Below, one piece after another: positions 18,604 to 28,468 of a stretch of DNA of 64,000 nucleotides. Position numbers and translations under genes: made by a program. This stretch comes from Planctomycetota bacterium (GTDB taxonomy: Bacteria; Planctomycetota; UBA1135; GCA-002686595): assembly GCA_012959525.1 (NCBI GenBank), contig DUDB01000059.1, forward strand, positions 17,519-81,518. Direction: 5' to 3'. Under the pieces are notes generated by a model. It did not search any database. It had not been told where the DNA came from and worked only from the letters and a program-made list of their open reading frames with translations. Each line of letters starts with the position of its first letter. The stretch's first letter is position 1.

Positions 18604-20070
18604 TCAGGCCAACCGCTCCACGCCGGAGCGGATACGGTCAAGGGTCGCCGCCTGACCCAGGAGGTGCATGATTTCGAAGAGGTCAGGGCCGCCGGGAAGG
18701 CCCGTCAATGCGCAGCGCAGGGGCTGAAACAGCATGGGGATCTTCTGGCCACGCTCGACTAGCCAGGCCTTGGTGGCCTCGGCCTGCTCGGAGGCGGAAT
18801 CTGAACAGTGCTCGGGCAACCAGGCGAGATAGTCGGTCAATGTCTGGGCACGGTCCTCGTGTTTACGGGCGCCCTTCTCCGCCTTCGGCAGGTACTCGAC
18901 CTGATCGTTCTGAGCGGCGAGATAGGCCATTCGGGCGGGCAGCTCGCTGTAGATACGGATGCGCTCCTTCTCCATGGCGATAACCCGCAGGAACCAGTCC
19001 CAGCGGGCACGCAGGTCCGCCTCGTCGAAGAGACCCTCACCGACAACGAATGGAAGGCAGTGCTCGGCTAGGACTTCGTCCGCTTCCTTGTGCAGGTACT
19101 CACCCGCCAGCCACAGGAACTTATCGAAGTCAAAGATAGCCCCACCGCGACTCACATCTGCGAGATCGAAGTGCTCGACAAACGTGGCGAGATCGAACAC
19201 GTCCGTCTCACCATCCAGGGCCCAGCCCTGCATGCACAGGAAGTTGAGAATGGCCTCGCGCGGGTACCCCTGGTCGCGATAGTCACTCAGGGACACGCCG
19301 CCATCGCGCTTGGAGAGTTTCTTGCGCCCCTTGCCTAGCAGCAGGGGCAGGTGCGCAAAAATTGGAGCGTCCACGCCCAGGGCCGCGTAGAGCAAGACCT
19401 GCTTGGGCGTGTTCACAAGGTGCTCCTCACCGCGCAGGACGTGGGTGATATCCATGTCCGCGTCGTCGCAGACGACGACAAAGTTGTAGGTGGGATCTCC
19501 GCTCTGCCGCACCATGACCCAATCATCGATCTCGCTGTTCTCGAAGGTCACGTCCTTACGCACCAGATCCTGAAACGCGGTCTGACCCGGGGGCACCTTG
19601 AAGCGAATGGCGAAGGCATCTCCCGAGGCCACGCGGGCCTGGGCCTCTTCGCTGGGCATGTCGCGGCAGCAGCGGTCGTAGCGCGGAGTCTCGTTGGCCG
19701 CCTGTTGACGCTCGCGCACTTCGCTCAGTCGCTCTGAAGTGCAGAAGCAAGCGTAGGCGTGGCCGGTCTCCATCAGGCCCCCCACCAGCTGCCGGTGGCG
19801 ATCGATACGCTCGCTCTGTCGGTACGGGCCGAAGTCGCCCCCCAGCTCGGGGCCCTCATCCCAGTCCAATCCGAGCCAACGCAGGCCCTCGATGATGGCT
19901 AGTTCGGACTCGCGCGTGGATCGCGCCCGATCGGTGTCCTCAAGTCGCAGGACAAACTGCCCCTCTCGTCCACGCGCGTAGGCCCAGTTGAACAAGGCTG
20001 TCCGTGCCAGGCCCAGGTGGATGGCCCCCGTAGGGCTGGGAGCAATGCGTACGCGGAGAGAGTTGGACAT
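18604..20070 (-). CDS. gltX: Glutamyl-tRNA synthetase
   Basis: 488 aa class I synthetase. The HIGH signature lies in APSPTGAIHLGLARTALFNW and the KMSKS signature is KKLSKRDGG; between them is the GluRS zinc-region-like segment CFCTSERL. It charges tRNA-Glu (or also tRNA-Gln in organisms without GlnRS). Length matches bacterial GluRS. Divergent from the adenosine deaminase gene, with promoters expected in 20071-20211. Confidence 0.97.
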   Translation of the reverse strand: MSNSLRVRIAPSPTGAIHLGLARTALFNWAYARGREGQFVLRLEDTDRARSTRESELAIIEGLRWLGLDWDEGPELGGDFGPYRQSERIDRHRQLVGGLMETGHAYACFCTSERLSEVRERQQAANETPRYDRCCRDMPSEEAQARVASGDAFAIRFKVPPGQTAFQDLVRKDVTFENSEIDDWVMVRQSGDPTYNFVVVCDDADMDITHVLRGEEHLVNTPKQVLLYAALGVDAPIFAHLPLLLGKGRKKLSKRDGGVSLSDYRDQGYPREAILNFLCMQGWALDGETDVFDLATFVEHFDLADVSRGGAIFDFDKFLWLAGEYLHKEADEVLAEHCLPFVVGEGLFDEADLRARWDWFLRVIAMEKERIRIYSELPARMAYLAAQNDQVEYLPKAEKGARKHEDRAQTLTDYLAWLPEHCSDSASEQAEATKAWLVERGQKIPMLFQPLRCALTGLPGGPDLFEIMHLLGQAATLDRIRSGVERLA

Positions 20071-20211
20071 GGACCTGGAAGGATACGGGCAGAGTCGATG
20101 CGGCTCAATCTCAGCAGCCGACTTGCCATCGAGGTGGGTTCAACGGGCGGGGAGCACGGAGAGAATCACATCGCATTAGACGCGTCCACGTCCCCCACCT
20201 ACAGTATCCCT

Positions 20212-21297
20212 ATGCCTCTCACGCGCGAACTGGTTGAGTCCCTTCCCAAGGTGCTCCTGCACGAACACCTGGACGGAGGACTGCGACCCCAGACCCTGCT
20301 CGACCTGGCAGCGGACCAAGGGTATGCGGGCCTACCCGAGTCCGACCCCGACGCCCTAGCGAAGTGGTTTCAACGGGGCGCCGATCGAGGCAGCCTGCCA
20401 CTCTACCTGGAGGGTTTTGCACACACGATCGCCGTCATGCAAAGGCCCGATGCCCTTGAGCGAATCGCGTTCGAAGCCCTGGAAGACCTAGCCAAAGAGA
20501 ACGTCGTCTATGCGGAGCTACGGTTCGCGCCCCACTTCGCAACCACCGACACCATGGACCTGGATGCCGTCATGGGTGCCGTGCGGCGTGGATGTGAACG
20601 GGCTCGAGAGGAGCACGGAATCGAGTACGGGCTGATCATCTGCGCCATGCGCAATGAGACCAGCGCCCACTCTCTGAAAATGGCTCAGCTCGCCAGCTCC
20701 TGGTTCGACCGGGGCGTGGTGGGTTTTGATCTAGCCGGAGAGGAGGAGGGGCACCCGTCCAAGCACCACGTTGAGGCCTTCCAGTTCATTCAACGGCGCA
20801 ACGGATCGATCACCATCCACGCGGGTGAGAGCTTCGGCCCTGAGTCCATCTGGCAAGCTCTGCAGTACTGCGGCGCCCATCGCATCGGACACGGGACGCG
20901 ACTCGTTGAGGACTTGGACCTGCAAGAGGGTAAGGTTGTGCACATGGGAGGCCTGGCTCGCTACATCCTTGACCACCGCATTCCCATCGAGGTCTGCCTG
21001 TCGAGCAACGTCCATACGGGTGCCACCCCCAGTCTCGCCGAGCACCCCTTCCCCGTCTTTCTCCGCGGGGGCTTTCGGGTCACGCTCAATACCGACAATC
21101 GCCTGATGAGCGGTGTCACCATGACCGATGAGTTGGTTCTCGCAAGTGAACAGTTCGGCTGCGACCTCGTGGATCTGGAACGGCTCACCGTCAACGCGAT
21201 GAAATCAGCCTTCTGCGGCTACCACGATCGCAAGCGCATCCTGGCCGAGCGCATCCTGCCCGCCTACGAGCAAGCAGCCTCCCATCTTGGCGCCTGA
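20212..21297 (+). CDS. add: Adenosine deaminase
   Basis: 361 aa. Metal-dependent deaminase motifs are all present: LLHEHLDGGLRP (HxH zinc ligands), TIHAGESFGP (third His and catalytic Glu region), HRIGHGTRL (His) and LNTDNRLMSG (Asp). It hydrolyses adenosine and deoxyadenosine to inosine. ATG 20212 is placed directly before the first motif, as in family members. It is followed after 8 bases by the esterase gene, suggesting co-transcription. Confidence 0.93.
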   Translation: MPLTRELVESLPKVLLHEHLDGGLRPQTLLDLAADQGYAGLPESDPDALAKWFQRGADRGSLPLYLEGFAHTIAVMQRPDALERIAFEALEDLAKENVVYAELRFAPHFATTDTMDLDAVMGAVRRGCERAREEHGIEYGLIICAMRNETSAHSLKMAQLASSWFDRGVVGFDLAGEEEGHPSKHHVEAFQFIQRRNGSITIHAGESFGPESIWQALQYCGAHRIGHGTRLVEDLDLQEGKVVHMGGLARYILDHRIPIEVCLSSNVHTGATPSLAEHPFPVFLRGGFRVTLNTDNRLMSGVTMTDELVLASEQFGCDLVDLERLTVNAMKSAFCGYHDRKRILAERILPAYEQAASHLGA

Positions 21298-21305
21298 GGA
21301 GACCC

Positions 21306-22346
21306 ATGCATCCCGACCGACTCCTTCGCGACCCCGATACCTTCCAAGGCCGGGTAGAGGTGCATCCGTTCCAGAGTCAGGTCCTGGAGGACAATCCCCT
21401 TGGGGATCCGTCTCTGCGAGAAACTCCAGTCTATCTACCGCCCCAGGCCAACTCTCAGACCCTGCCCGTCGTCTACATGCTGGTGGGGTTCACTGGTCGG
21501 CCGCATAGCCTCCTGGAAACCCATCCTTGGAAGTCCGGCGTCATCCTGGCACTGGATCGAGCCATGTCCAGCGGCGAGATGCCGCCCGCCATCGTGGTCA
21601 TGCCCAACGGATTCACGCGCTACGGAGGCAGCCAGTACGTGAACAGTTCTGCGGTCGGATCCTATGAAGACCACATCGTGCAGGAGCTTGTCCCCTGGGT
21701 GGACGCAACGTTTCCAGTTCTTGAAGGCCGCCGGGGAGTAATCGGTAAGAGCTCGGGGGGCTTCGGCGCCCTGCATCTGGGCATGCGGCACTCGGACCTC
21801 TTCGGCGCCGTGGCCTCTATCGCAGGGGACTGTCATTTCGAATACGGATACGCACAGGACTTCCTAGCGGCTCTGCGCGGACTGACCCCTTTCGCTGGCG
21901 ATCCGGCCCGGTTCCTCGCTGAATTCGAGGCAACCCATGACCTAAGCGGGGACGCACACGCTACCCTCAATCTTCTGGCAATGTCCGCCTGCTACTCGCC
22001 CAACCCTGACGCCCCTCTGGGCTTTGACCTACCCATCGACCTGCATACGGGGGCACGGGTGCCGGAGGTCTGGGAGCGCTGGCTGCACTTCGATCCCGTC
22101 TGCGCCTGTGAGGAGTACGCACAGGGCCTGCGAAGCCTGGATTTGCTGCACCTGGAGGCTGGGACCGCCGACGAATTTCACCTTCAATTCGGCCTGCGGG
22201 TCCTGGCTCAGCGACTGACAAGTCTCAAAATAGAACACTGCCACGAGGAATTCGATGGGGGTCATTTCGGAATCAACGGGCGCTACGTCCAATTGATGCC
22301 GCGCCTAGTCGAGGCCCTCTCACTCGCTGCCAATCGACCTAATTGA
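21306..22346 (+). CDS. Esterase (esterase D/enterochelin esterase type)
   Basis: 346 aa alpha/beta hydrolase. Features are LPVVYMLVGFTG, a conserved MPNGFTRYGGSQYVNS strand, and the nucleophile elbow GKSSGGFGAL, with a likely late His in FDGGHFGIN. It belongs to the putative-esterase (PF00756) family, whose members include S-formylglutathione hydrolase and mycolyltransferases. No signal peptide. The start is preceded by GAGGAG next to the add stop, a good ribosome binding site. Confidence 0.83.
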   Translation: MHPDRLLRDPDTFQGRVEVHPFQSQVLEDNPLGDPSLRETPVYLPPQANSQTLPVVYMLVGFTGRPHSLLETHPWKSGVILALDRAMSSGEMPPAIVVMPNGFTRYGGSQYVNSSAVGSYEDHIVQELVPWVDATFPVLEGRRGVIGKSSGGFGALHLGMRHSDLFGAVASIAGDCHFEYGYAQDFLAALRGLTPFAGDPARFLAEFEATHDLSGDAHATLNLLAMSACYSPNPDAPLGFDLPIDLHTGARVPEVWERWLHFDPVCACEEYAQGLRSLDLLHLEAGTADEFHLQFGLRVLAQRLTSLKIEHCHEEFDGGHFGINGRYVQLMPRLVEALSLAANRPN

Positions 22347-22380
22347 GGACCTCTCGCCCGACTGACGCTGCACCTATCCC

Positions 22381-23613
22381 ATGATCTCACCCTCCGTCAT
22401 CCTTCTCGCCCCGTTCCTCCTGCCTTGCCCGCAGGATGAAGAACAGCCCCAGGCACCTCTCGAGGTCGGCCGGGCGCCAGCCTCCCTCTCGGAGGCTCTC
22501 ACCACGGGTAAGCGCTGGACCGACCTGCGCCTGAGGGCGGAGAACGTAGATGAGGCAGGAATGGACAACCGCTCCCTGGCCATGACCCTACGGGGCGCCG
22601 TGGGTTTGGAGAGCGCAACCTACAAGCACTTCACCTTCGGCATCGAGCTCGAGGGGATCACGAACTTCGGGGTCGACACCTACAACGACACCCTCAATGG
22701 AGATACGTCCCGCCCCATCATCACCGACCGCTCGGGCATGGAACTCAACCAAGCCTGGGCCCACTATGGGGGCGTGAGGGGATACACCCTGCGCCTGGGC
22801 AGGCAGAAGTTGGACCTAGGCAACGGTCGCTTCGTGGGATCCGAACCCTGGCGTCAGAATGACCGCACCTTCGACGCCGTGACGGTCACCCGCGGTGTTC
22901 CCGGTCGCATGAAGATCACGGCCGCCTACGTCTACAACGTCAACGGTGTCACGAGCAACTCTAGCCCCTTGGGCGACACGGAGTCCAGCAGTCTCCTCTT
23001 GCATGCGAGCTCTCCACTGGGCGATCGAGGAGTAGCCGAGGCCTATAGCTATGAGTTGGACCTCGACCACTTGCTGCTGCCCGCCACCCGGACTGTGGGA
23101 GCCCGTGCCGAGGGTGAAGTAGACATTCTCGGCAAGGGCCTGGACTTCTTCGTGGAGTTTGCCAACCAACGTGACCGTGGGGACAACCCGGGCCGGGTAG
23201 ACGCGGGCTACGCGCACCTGTCACTGGGAGCGCAGTTCGCAGCTATCACGTACAAAATAGGACACGAGATCCTTCAGGGCTCGAATGTCCCTGGCAACAA
23301 GTTCACCACGCCTCTGGGGAGCGTCCACACCTTCAACGGTCTGGCGGACATGTTCGTGACCACTCCCATGCTTGGGCTCGATGACACCTACTATTCGATG
23401 CACGGGGACTGGGGTGGCTTTCAGATCGCGGCAACCTATCACCAGTTTGCCTCCTACCGGAGCTCCCAGGATTACGGTACCGAACTCGACCTGACGCTGA
23501 CAAAGGTGCTGGCTTCGGGGCTGCGGACCGGCCTGGGCAGCGCCGATTACAAAGCCGACGGCTTCGGGGTGGATACCCTGAAGGCCTGGGTTTGGATGGC
23601 TTATTCCTTCTAG
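22381..23613 (+). CDS. Outer-membrane beta-barrel porin (alginate-export-like)
   Basis: 410 aa with an N-terminal hydrophobic signal. Alternating beta-strand pattern throughout, an internal LGRQKLDLGNGRFVGSEPW segment characteristic of alginate-export-type barrels, and a C-terminal strand ending WMAYSF with terminal aromatic, as in outer-membrane proteins. It would form a diffusion channel in the outer membrane; the substrate is unknown. Convergent with queF. Confidence 0.83.
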   Translation: MISPSVILLAPFLLPCPQDEEQPQAPLEVGRAPASLSEALTTGKRWTDLRLRAENVDEAGMDNRSLAMTLRGAVGLESATYKHFTFGIELEGITNFGVDTYNDTLNGDTSRPIITDRSGMELNQAWAHYGGVRGYTLRLGRQKLDLGNGRFVGSEPWRQNDRTFDAVTVTRGVPGRMKITAAYVYNVNGVTSNSSPLGDTESSSLLLHASSPLGDRGVAEAYSYELDLDHLLLPATRTVGARAEGEVDILGKGLDFFVEFANQRDRGDNPGRVDAGYAHLSLGAQFAAITYKIGHEILQGSNVPGNKFTTPLGSVHTFNGLADMFVTTPMLGLDDTYYSMHGDWGGFQIAATYHQFASYRSSQDYGTELDLTLTKVLASGLRTGLGSADYKADGFGVDTLKAWVWMAYSF

Positions 23614-23638
23614 GAAGCCTCTAGGGGTAGGCGGCTTC
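23614..23638. terminator. Possible bidirectional terminator
   Basis: GAAGCC ... GGCTTC inverted repeat between the convergent porin and queF genes, beginning right after the porin stop and reaching into the queF 3' end. Short stem, no T run. Confidence 0.3.
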
Positions 23639-23971
23639 GACAACCGTGTGGATACCCCCACGGACCATGAAGTCACCCTCGACCGACATCTCGTGCGGCT
23701 GGAGCAGACCCACCAGATCGTCGAGGATCCTGTTGGTAACCGCCTCGTGGAAGGCGCCCTCGGATCGATAGGACACCAGGTACAGCTTGAGGCTCTTGAG
23801 CTCCACGCACAGCTTGTCAGGCACATAGCGCACGCGGATGGTGGCAAAATCAGGCTGGCCCGTGCGCGGGCACAGGCACGTGAACTCGGGACACTCGAAG
23901 CGGATCACGTAGGACCGCTGCGGATTGGGATTCTCGAAGGCCTCGAGTGCTGGAGTAGGCTGGGTCGACAT
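23621..23971 (-). CDS. queF: NADPH-dependent 7-cyano-7-deazaguanine reductase
   Basis: 116 aa from ATG 23971; a longer upstream frame lacks family similarity. Short (type I) QueF of the T-fold superfamily. The catalytic Cys is C34 in LCPRTGQPD, with the catalytic Asp at 41, the correct 7-residue spacing. The QueF signature follows as [10 protein letters not shown] (usual form has ES before KS; here EL). It reduces preQ0 to preQ1 in queuosine tRNA modification. No other queuosine gene is adjacent. Confidence 0.94.
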   Translation of the reverse strand: MSTQPTPALEAFENPNPQRSYVIRFECPEFTCLCPRTGQPDFATIRVRYVPDKLCVELKSLKLYLVSYRSEGAFHEAVTNRILDDLVGLLQPHEMSVEGDFMVRGGIHTVVEAAYP

Positions 23972-24108
23972 GGGGGCAGGATACCGAGGGAGGCAGTCTC
24001 TGACCCCAAGGCCCAGGGAAATCTGGCCCTCGCGCCCTCGATGGAACAGAATCAGGGGCAGGGTTAGCGCCGCTAACCCCTGTCCAGCCAACTCCTCCCC
24101 CACGACCC

Positions 24109-24564
24109 ATGCTTGAGATTTTTGGACCCCTGTTGCGCGCCGCCCAAGGCATCGCCCTCGACGACCCGGCGAGCGCCGTGGCCGAGCTGAGCCAACGGCT
24201 CGATCCCCAAGGGGATGAGGCGGCCTCGCTGAACCTCAAGCTCAAGGCCCTCCTCGACGAGGGGCGGATCGCTGACCGAGGAGAAATGCCGGTGCGCTGG
24301 GGCCGGGTCGCCAAGCCATCCGAAGAGAGCCTGGGGTTCTCCATAGACGTCGTCTTGATGAACGGCGCCGGCCCTCGCCACCGTCACCCCTTGGGAGAGG
24401 TCAACTACTGCATCGCCCTAGAAGGCGCCCCGACCTTTCAGGGCCAAGACCCAGGCTGGGTGGTCGAGAGCCCCGGTTCCGAGCACGTACCCACTGTGAG
24501 CGGAGGAACGATGCTGATCGTGTATCTCCTGCCCGAAGGTAGCATGGAGTTCCTTGAGAGTTGA
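24109..24564 (+). CDS. DUF4863 (hydroxylaminobenzoate lyase-like) protein
   Basis: 151 aa. The central segment [15 protein letters not shown] provides a cupin-like metal-binding HxH...E cluster and resembles DUF4863 proteins, the family that includes 4-hydroxylaminobenzoate lyase of nitrobenzoate degradation. The C-terminal strand [21 protein letters not shown] completes the fold. No other nitroaromatic genes are near, so a specific substrate cannot be claimed. Confidence 0.68.
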   Translation: MLEIFGPLLRAAQGIALDDPASAVAELSQRLDPQGDEAASLNLKLKALLDEGRIADRGEMPVRWGRVAKPSEESLGFSIDVVLMNGAGPRHRHPLGEVNYCIALEGAPTFQGQDPGWVVESPGSEHVPTVSGGTMLIVYLLPEGSMEFLES

Positions 24565-24640
24565 TGGCCCCGGGTACCAACTCCGGCACCCGCATCCCGT
24601 ACTCCCCTGCCGAACCGCTAGTACTTTACTCTTGTCCAAG

Positions 24641-27475
24641 ATGAGACCGACCCTCCACGCCAAGTATCGCGCCCCCCTCATCCTCAGCCTCGTGTTGGGA
24701 TGCGCCTCCTGTAGTGGCGAAGGGCCTGAATCTGAGCACGTCGGGGATCGCGATGAAGCCGGGGCCATCGAGATCGCCGCGCCCGACAATCCCATCACAC
24801 AGCTGGAGGCCGTGGAGGACGCCACGGAAGAGGTTGCCGACCGCCTGCTGTCCTTCTCGGACAAGGTGCGGAGACGAGACTGGGAAGCGGCCGCCGACTG
24901 GTTCAGCGAGGACTTCCGCGGGGAAGGACTCGCGGGATTAGAGGTCACCGACACCGTGAGTGAACACCTTGGTGTCGAGATCTCGAACCATGACGCCGAG
25001 GCCTCACCCGGCCTTGGCAAGGCCAGGTTCCTTGAGAACCTCGCGGAGCTCCTCTCGGACTGGACGCGGGTCGAGTCCGCCATCTGGAAGGTCAAGGCTG
25101 CCGAGTTTCAGAGTGGACGGGGCCAGCGCTGGGGCCGGATCAAGCTCTACATTCATGTGACGGGGGTGCAGACCAACGGCGGTGGGATCGGCATCGCGGC
25201 CTGGTGTTATGCCAAGGTCGTTCAAGAGGGTGGAGAGTGGAAACTCAGCGCCTTGGATCTGGATTCACTCACGGTCACCAAGCGGGATTCCGCCATCTTC
25301 ACTCCTGTGGCGGCCGCCGCAGGGGTAGCACACACCGCCCCACGCTTCGGCTCCAAGGACAACAACAGCTTCGCGTTCAACGGGGCAGCCTGCGGAGACG
25401 TCAACGGCGACGGCCGATGGGACCTGTTCCTGCCCTCCGATGGACAGAACTTCCTGTACCTCGCCCAGGCCGACGGCTCGTTTGTGGAGACCGCCGAACA
25501 AGCTGGCCTCGCGGCGCCCGGTGGTGGAACGGGGGCCGTGTTCTTCGACTACGACAACGATGGGGACCAGGACCTGGCCGTGGGTCACGTGGATGATGAC
25601 GTGGGCGGCACGCGCTTGTGCCTATACACCGGTGACGGCAAGGGACACTTCAAGCGCGAGGAACTGGGGCTTGGAATCGGCACCCTATCCCTGGCGACAT
25701 ACTCCCTGACCGTGCTCGACTACGATGGCGACGGCTGGCTCGATCTCTACGCCTGCGGCTATGGGGTGCTCGCCAAGGAGCACAACAACTCCTGGATTGA
25801 GGCCACCAACGGCTCTCCCAACGCCCTATTCAGGAACGTGGGTGGCAAGGCTTTTGTAGACGTAGCAGCGGAAGTAGGCGTACAAGGGAACAGCTGGAGC
25901 TACGCCTCGGCTGCCATCGACATTGACGACGACGGGGATCAAGACCTGTACGTGGCCAACGACTACGGAACAAATCGCCTGTACGTCAATCAGTACCCCG
26001 ACGGGTTCGTGGACCGTGCGGCCCAGTACGGAATCACAGACCAAGGAAATGGCATGGGCGCTTCCTTCGGCGATTTCACCGGAAACGGCAAGTTGGACCT
26101 ATACGTCTCCAACATGTCGTCCACTGCGGGCAACCGAATCCTCGACCGATACGAGGGGGACGTGCCCGAGGAAATCTATGCCAGCCTCAAGAAGGCTGCG
26201 GCGGGAAACACGATCTTCACTCGCACGGCGAAGGGAACCTTTGAGAAGGTGCCCAAGTCGGCTGGCGGCGTGGGTGCAAACTGGGCCTGGTCCCCGGCCT
26301 TGGCAGATTTCGATCTGGACGGCCGATTGGATGTGTTCTGCACAAACGGCTTTGTCACCGGCGAGCTCCCCTTCGACACATGAAGCACTTACTGGCGCCA
26401 CGTGCTGGCGTCCTCCATCGCAGCCGATTGCTCCTCGGACGTCACCTGCGAATCCGTTGGGAACGATGGCTACGTGCAACGGCATAATGCCCAGATGTTC
26501 GAGGAGGGCCGCTCGTTCAGCGGCAACGAACGCGACAAGCTGTTCATGAACCGCGGGGACGGGACCTTTGCCGACCTCTCCGATCTCTCCGGTTGTGACA
26601 ACCCCAACGATGGCCGCGCCACGATTGGCTGTGATTTTGATGACGATGGCGACGTAGACCTGTTCGTGCATGAACTGCAACGAGAGCGCCATAGCCTCTA
26701 TCGCAACGAGCTGGGTACGGCCTTTGGCGGGTTTCTGAAGGTGCGCTTAAAGGCCACACAAGGTCAATGGGAGGGCATCGGCTCGAAGGTTGTCGTCCAT
26801 GGCCCCCATGGCCCAGTTGCGCAGCTGCTCTCTCGCGGGGCGGGGTTCGTAAGCTGCCAGGCGCCAGAGTTGATCTTCGGCCTAGGGCAACTGGAGGAGG
26901 CGCGGGTGCAGGTCCGCTGGCCCTCCGGGGAGCTAGAGGAATTCGGGCAGATTGCCGCAGGTTCCCGCGCCATCCTGGAACAGGGGACGGGCACCGCGAC
27001 CTTGGTCGAGGGACATGTGCGTCGCCTCCCCGACCCCATGCCGCCGGGACTGCGAGTCAACGTGGGCACGAAGGTCGCTGCACTGAAGTTGGCTAACGAC
27101 GCCGGCGAAACGGTCACCGTGGATCTGGCCGCTCTGGCCGGAGAAGGTCGCCTGTTCCTGAACCTGTGGGCGAGCTACTGTGGCCCTTGCGTTGCTGAAA
27201 TGGGGTACTTGGCGGAAGTGAACGAGCGCACGGGCTCGCGGTTGATATGCGTCTCGGTGGACGGAGCCGCACAGCAGGACAAGGCGCGGAGAATCCTCAA
27301 TCAACGCGCGCCCAGTGTGAACGGGTTCTACCTGGTCGGAGGCGAGAGTGGCCTGGAAGACCTGCTAGACCTTGATCGCTTGCCGATCCCAACGACGCTG
27401 ATCGTCAATGGAGACGGGCAGATCGAGGGGATTGTGCAGGGAGCGCTGGAGAGGGGTGACGGAGCGTGGCGATAG
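24641..27475 (+). CDS. FG-GAP/ASPIC-UnbV lipoprotein with C-terminal thioredoxin domain; in-frame TGA, candidate selenoprotein
   Basis: 944 aa if the TGA at 26381-26383 is read (codon 581). A lipoprotein signal (C21) is followed by a SnoaL-like N-terminal region and a series of FG-GAP/VCBS calcium-binding repeats (DVNGDGRWDLF, DYDNDGDQDLA, DYDGDGWLDLY, DIDDDGDQDLY, DFDLDGRLDVF). The same frame continues after the TGA with STYWRHV, another repeat (DFDDDGDVDLF), an ASPIC/UnbV domain (about 711-765) and a thioredoxin-like domain with WASYCGPC (CGPC at 847-850). Frame and homology are unbroken on both sides. A hairpin fitting the bacterial SECIS rules lies at 26394-26412. Other genes end in TGA, so the stop is not generally reassigned. 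Alternatives: nonsense mutation, sequencing error, or two genes with restart at GTG 26402. Selenocysteine insertion is favoured because another gene in the window is a clear selenoprotein. Confidence 0.72.
26394..26412 (+). promoter_or_regulatory. Putative bacterial SECIS hairpin
   Basis: Stem GGCGCCA/TGGCGTC (7 bp including one G-T pair) with loop CGTGC. The loop begins 17 bases after the TGA at 26381-26383 and has G as its second base; known bacterial SECIS rules ask for a loop 16-37 bases after the UGA with a G in the first two loop positions. A chance hairpin in GC-rich DNA is possible. Confidence 0.5.
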
Positions 27476-27484
27476 GGCCAGGTG

Positions 27485-27544
27485 TCAGGCCATACATCAG
27501 GCCATACATCAGGCCATAATTCAGGCCATAATTCAGGCCCGATA
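27485..27544. repeat. Five tandem 12-bp repeats
   Basis: Units TCAGGCCATACA (twice), TCAGGCCATAAT (twice) and a diverged TCAGGCCCGATA in direct tandem, in the 199-base gap between two convergent genes. A short hairpin GGAGC-TTT-GCTCC follows at 27616-27628. The repeat may be a mutational slippage product; no function is evident. Confidence 0.8.
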
Positions 27545-27674
27545 GCAGGGCTACCAATCGTTGCCGAGCCAAGCCCACGCCTGACGCGACGCGCAAGCCG
27601 GCGAAACCACCCAGAGGAGCTTTGCTCCGAACAGGCCGCGCTTGCGGGCTCCGAAGACCGCGATCTCGAGTGCG

Positions 27675-28310
27675 TTAATTCTGCCCTGGCGTCAGGTTCC
27701 GCGCGGGCATGCGCGCCATCAACTCAAGAGCGATCTCATTCAGGATGGCTGCACGCAAGGCCTCTTCAGAACGGTAGTTGGTGATGCTGCCCAGGCGCAC
27801 CACATCATCCATGCGCGCCGCCCAGAGGGGGGTACTCCCCGCGACGGCAGCGGGATCCACCATGCGAACTTCCACGTCCACGTCCAATCGCCGCTCCGTA
27901 GCCCAGTACCTCTCGCTCCAATCGTGCACGATGATCTCACACACCGCCTGCTCGCCCACGTCTCCCGCAGCATAGGACGCATTCACAACGGTGCTATCCA
28001 CGAAGTCCAAGGAGAGGGGGCTATAGCGGCGGCGCACCAAGGCGCGTTGCATGGCCTTGCGCAACCCCCACTGGGGCACGGCATCACGGTGACGCTGACT
28101 CTCGTCCTCCATGTGGATGACAACCGGTGCCACTGCCACGTCTCCCGGACTCATTTCCTCCAACCCCGCGCCAGCAAGCACGGCGACCTGGGCACCCCGC
28201 TGCTCCGGGATTTCGTTCGGCAAGGCACAGGAAGCAAGGGCAAGCAGAGCCGAGACGGCCACGGCCTGAACGGATCGAGAGGGTGTGGATTGGGACGCGA
28301 GCATAGACAT
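27675..28310 (-). CDS. Hypothetical lipoprotein
   Basis: 211 aa. The signal peptide ends in a lipobox, LLALASC, giving a lipidated Cys at about residue 28. The mature part has the look of small outer-membrane-associated lipoproteins that bind partner proteins (ALRAAILNEIALELMARMP amphipathic C-terminal helix), but I recognise no named family with certainty. Stands alone, convergent with the UnbV/thioredoxin gene. Confidence 0.7.
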   Translation of the reverse strand: MSMLASQSTPSRSVQAVAVSALLALASCALPNEIPEQRGAQVAVLAGAGLEEMSPGDVAVAPVVIHMEDESQRHRDAVPQWGLRKAMQRALVRRRYSPLSLDFVDSTVVNASYAAGDVGEQAVCEIIVHDWSERYWATERRLDVDVEVRMVDPAAVAGSTPLWAARMDDVVRLGSITNYRSEEALRAAILNEIALELMARMPARNLTPGQN

Positions 28311-28468
28311 GATGAACTCCGGAGCGGTGAGGCCAATTACGACAGGGCGCGATTATGGCCCATGGGAACGGCAGAAGAAAGGATGCAGATCCCCGAGCCT
28401 CCCAAGCCTCCAAGGGAGTGCGGATTCTGCCCCACGGGCCCACGGACAGCCCCCAGCCACCTCCCCTC

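Noticed and set aside
26402..27475. Separate gene starting at GTG 26402 downstream of the UnbV protein
   Set aside because: No ribosome binding site stands before it. It would begin inside a repeat unit without signal peptide, and the sequence between the TGA and this GTG (STYWRH) continues the family pattern. It remains the fallback if Sec is disproved.
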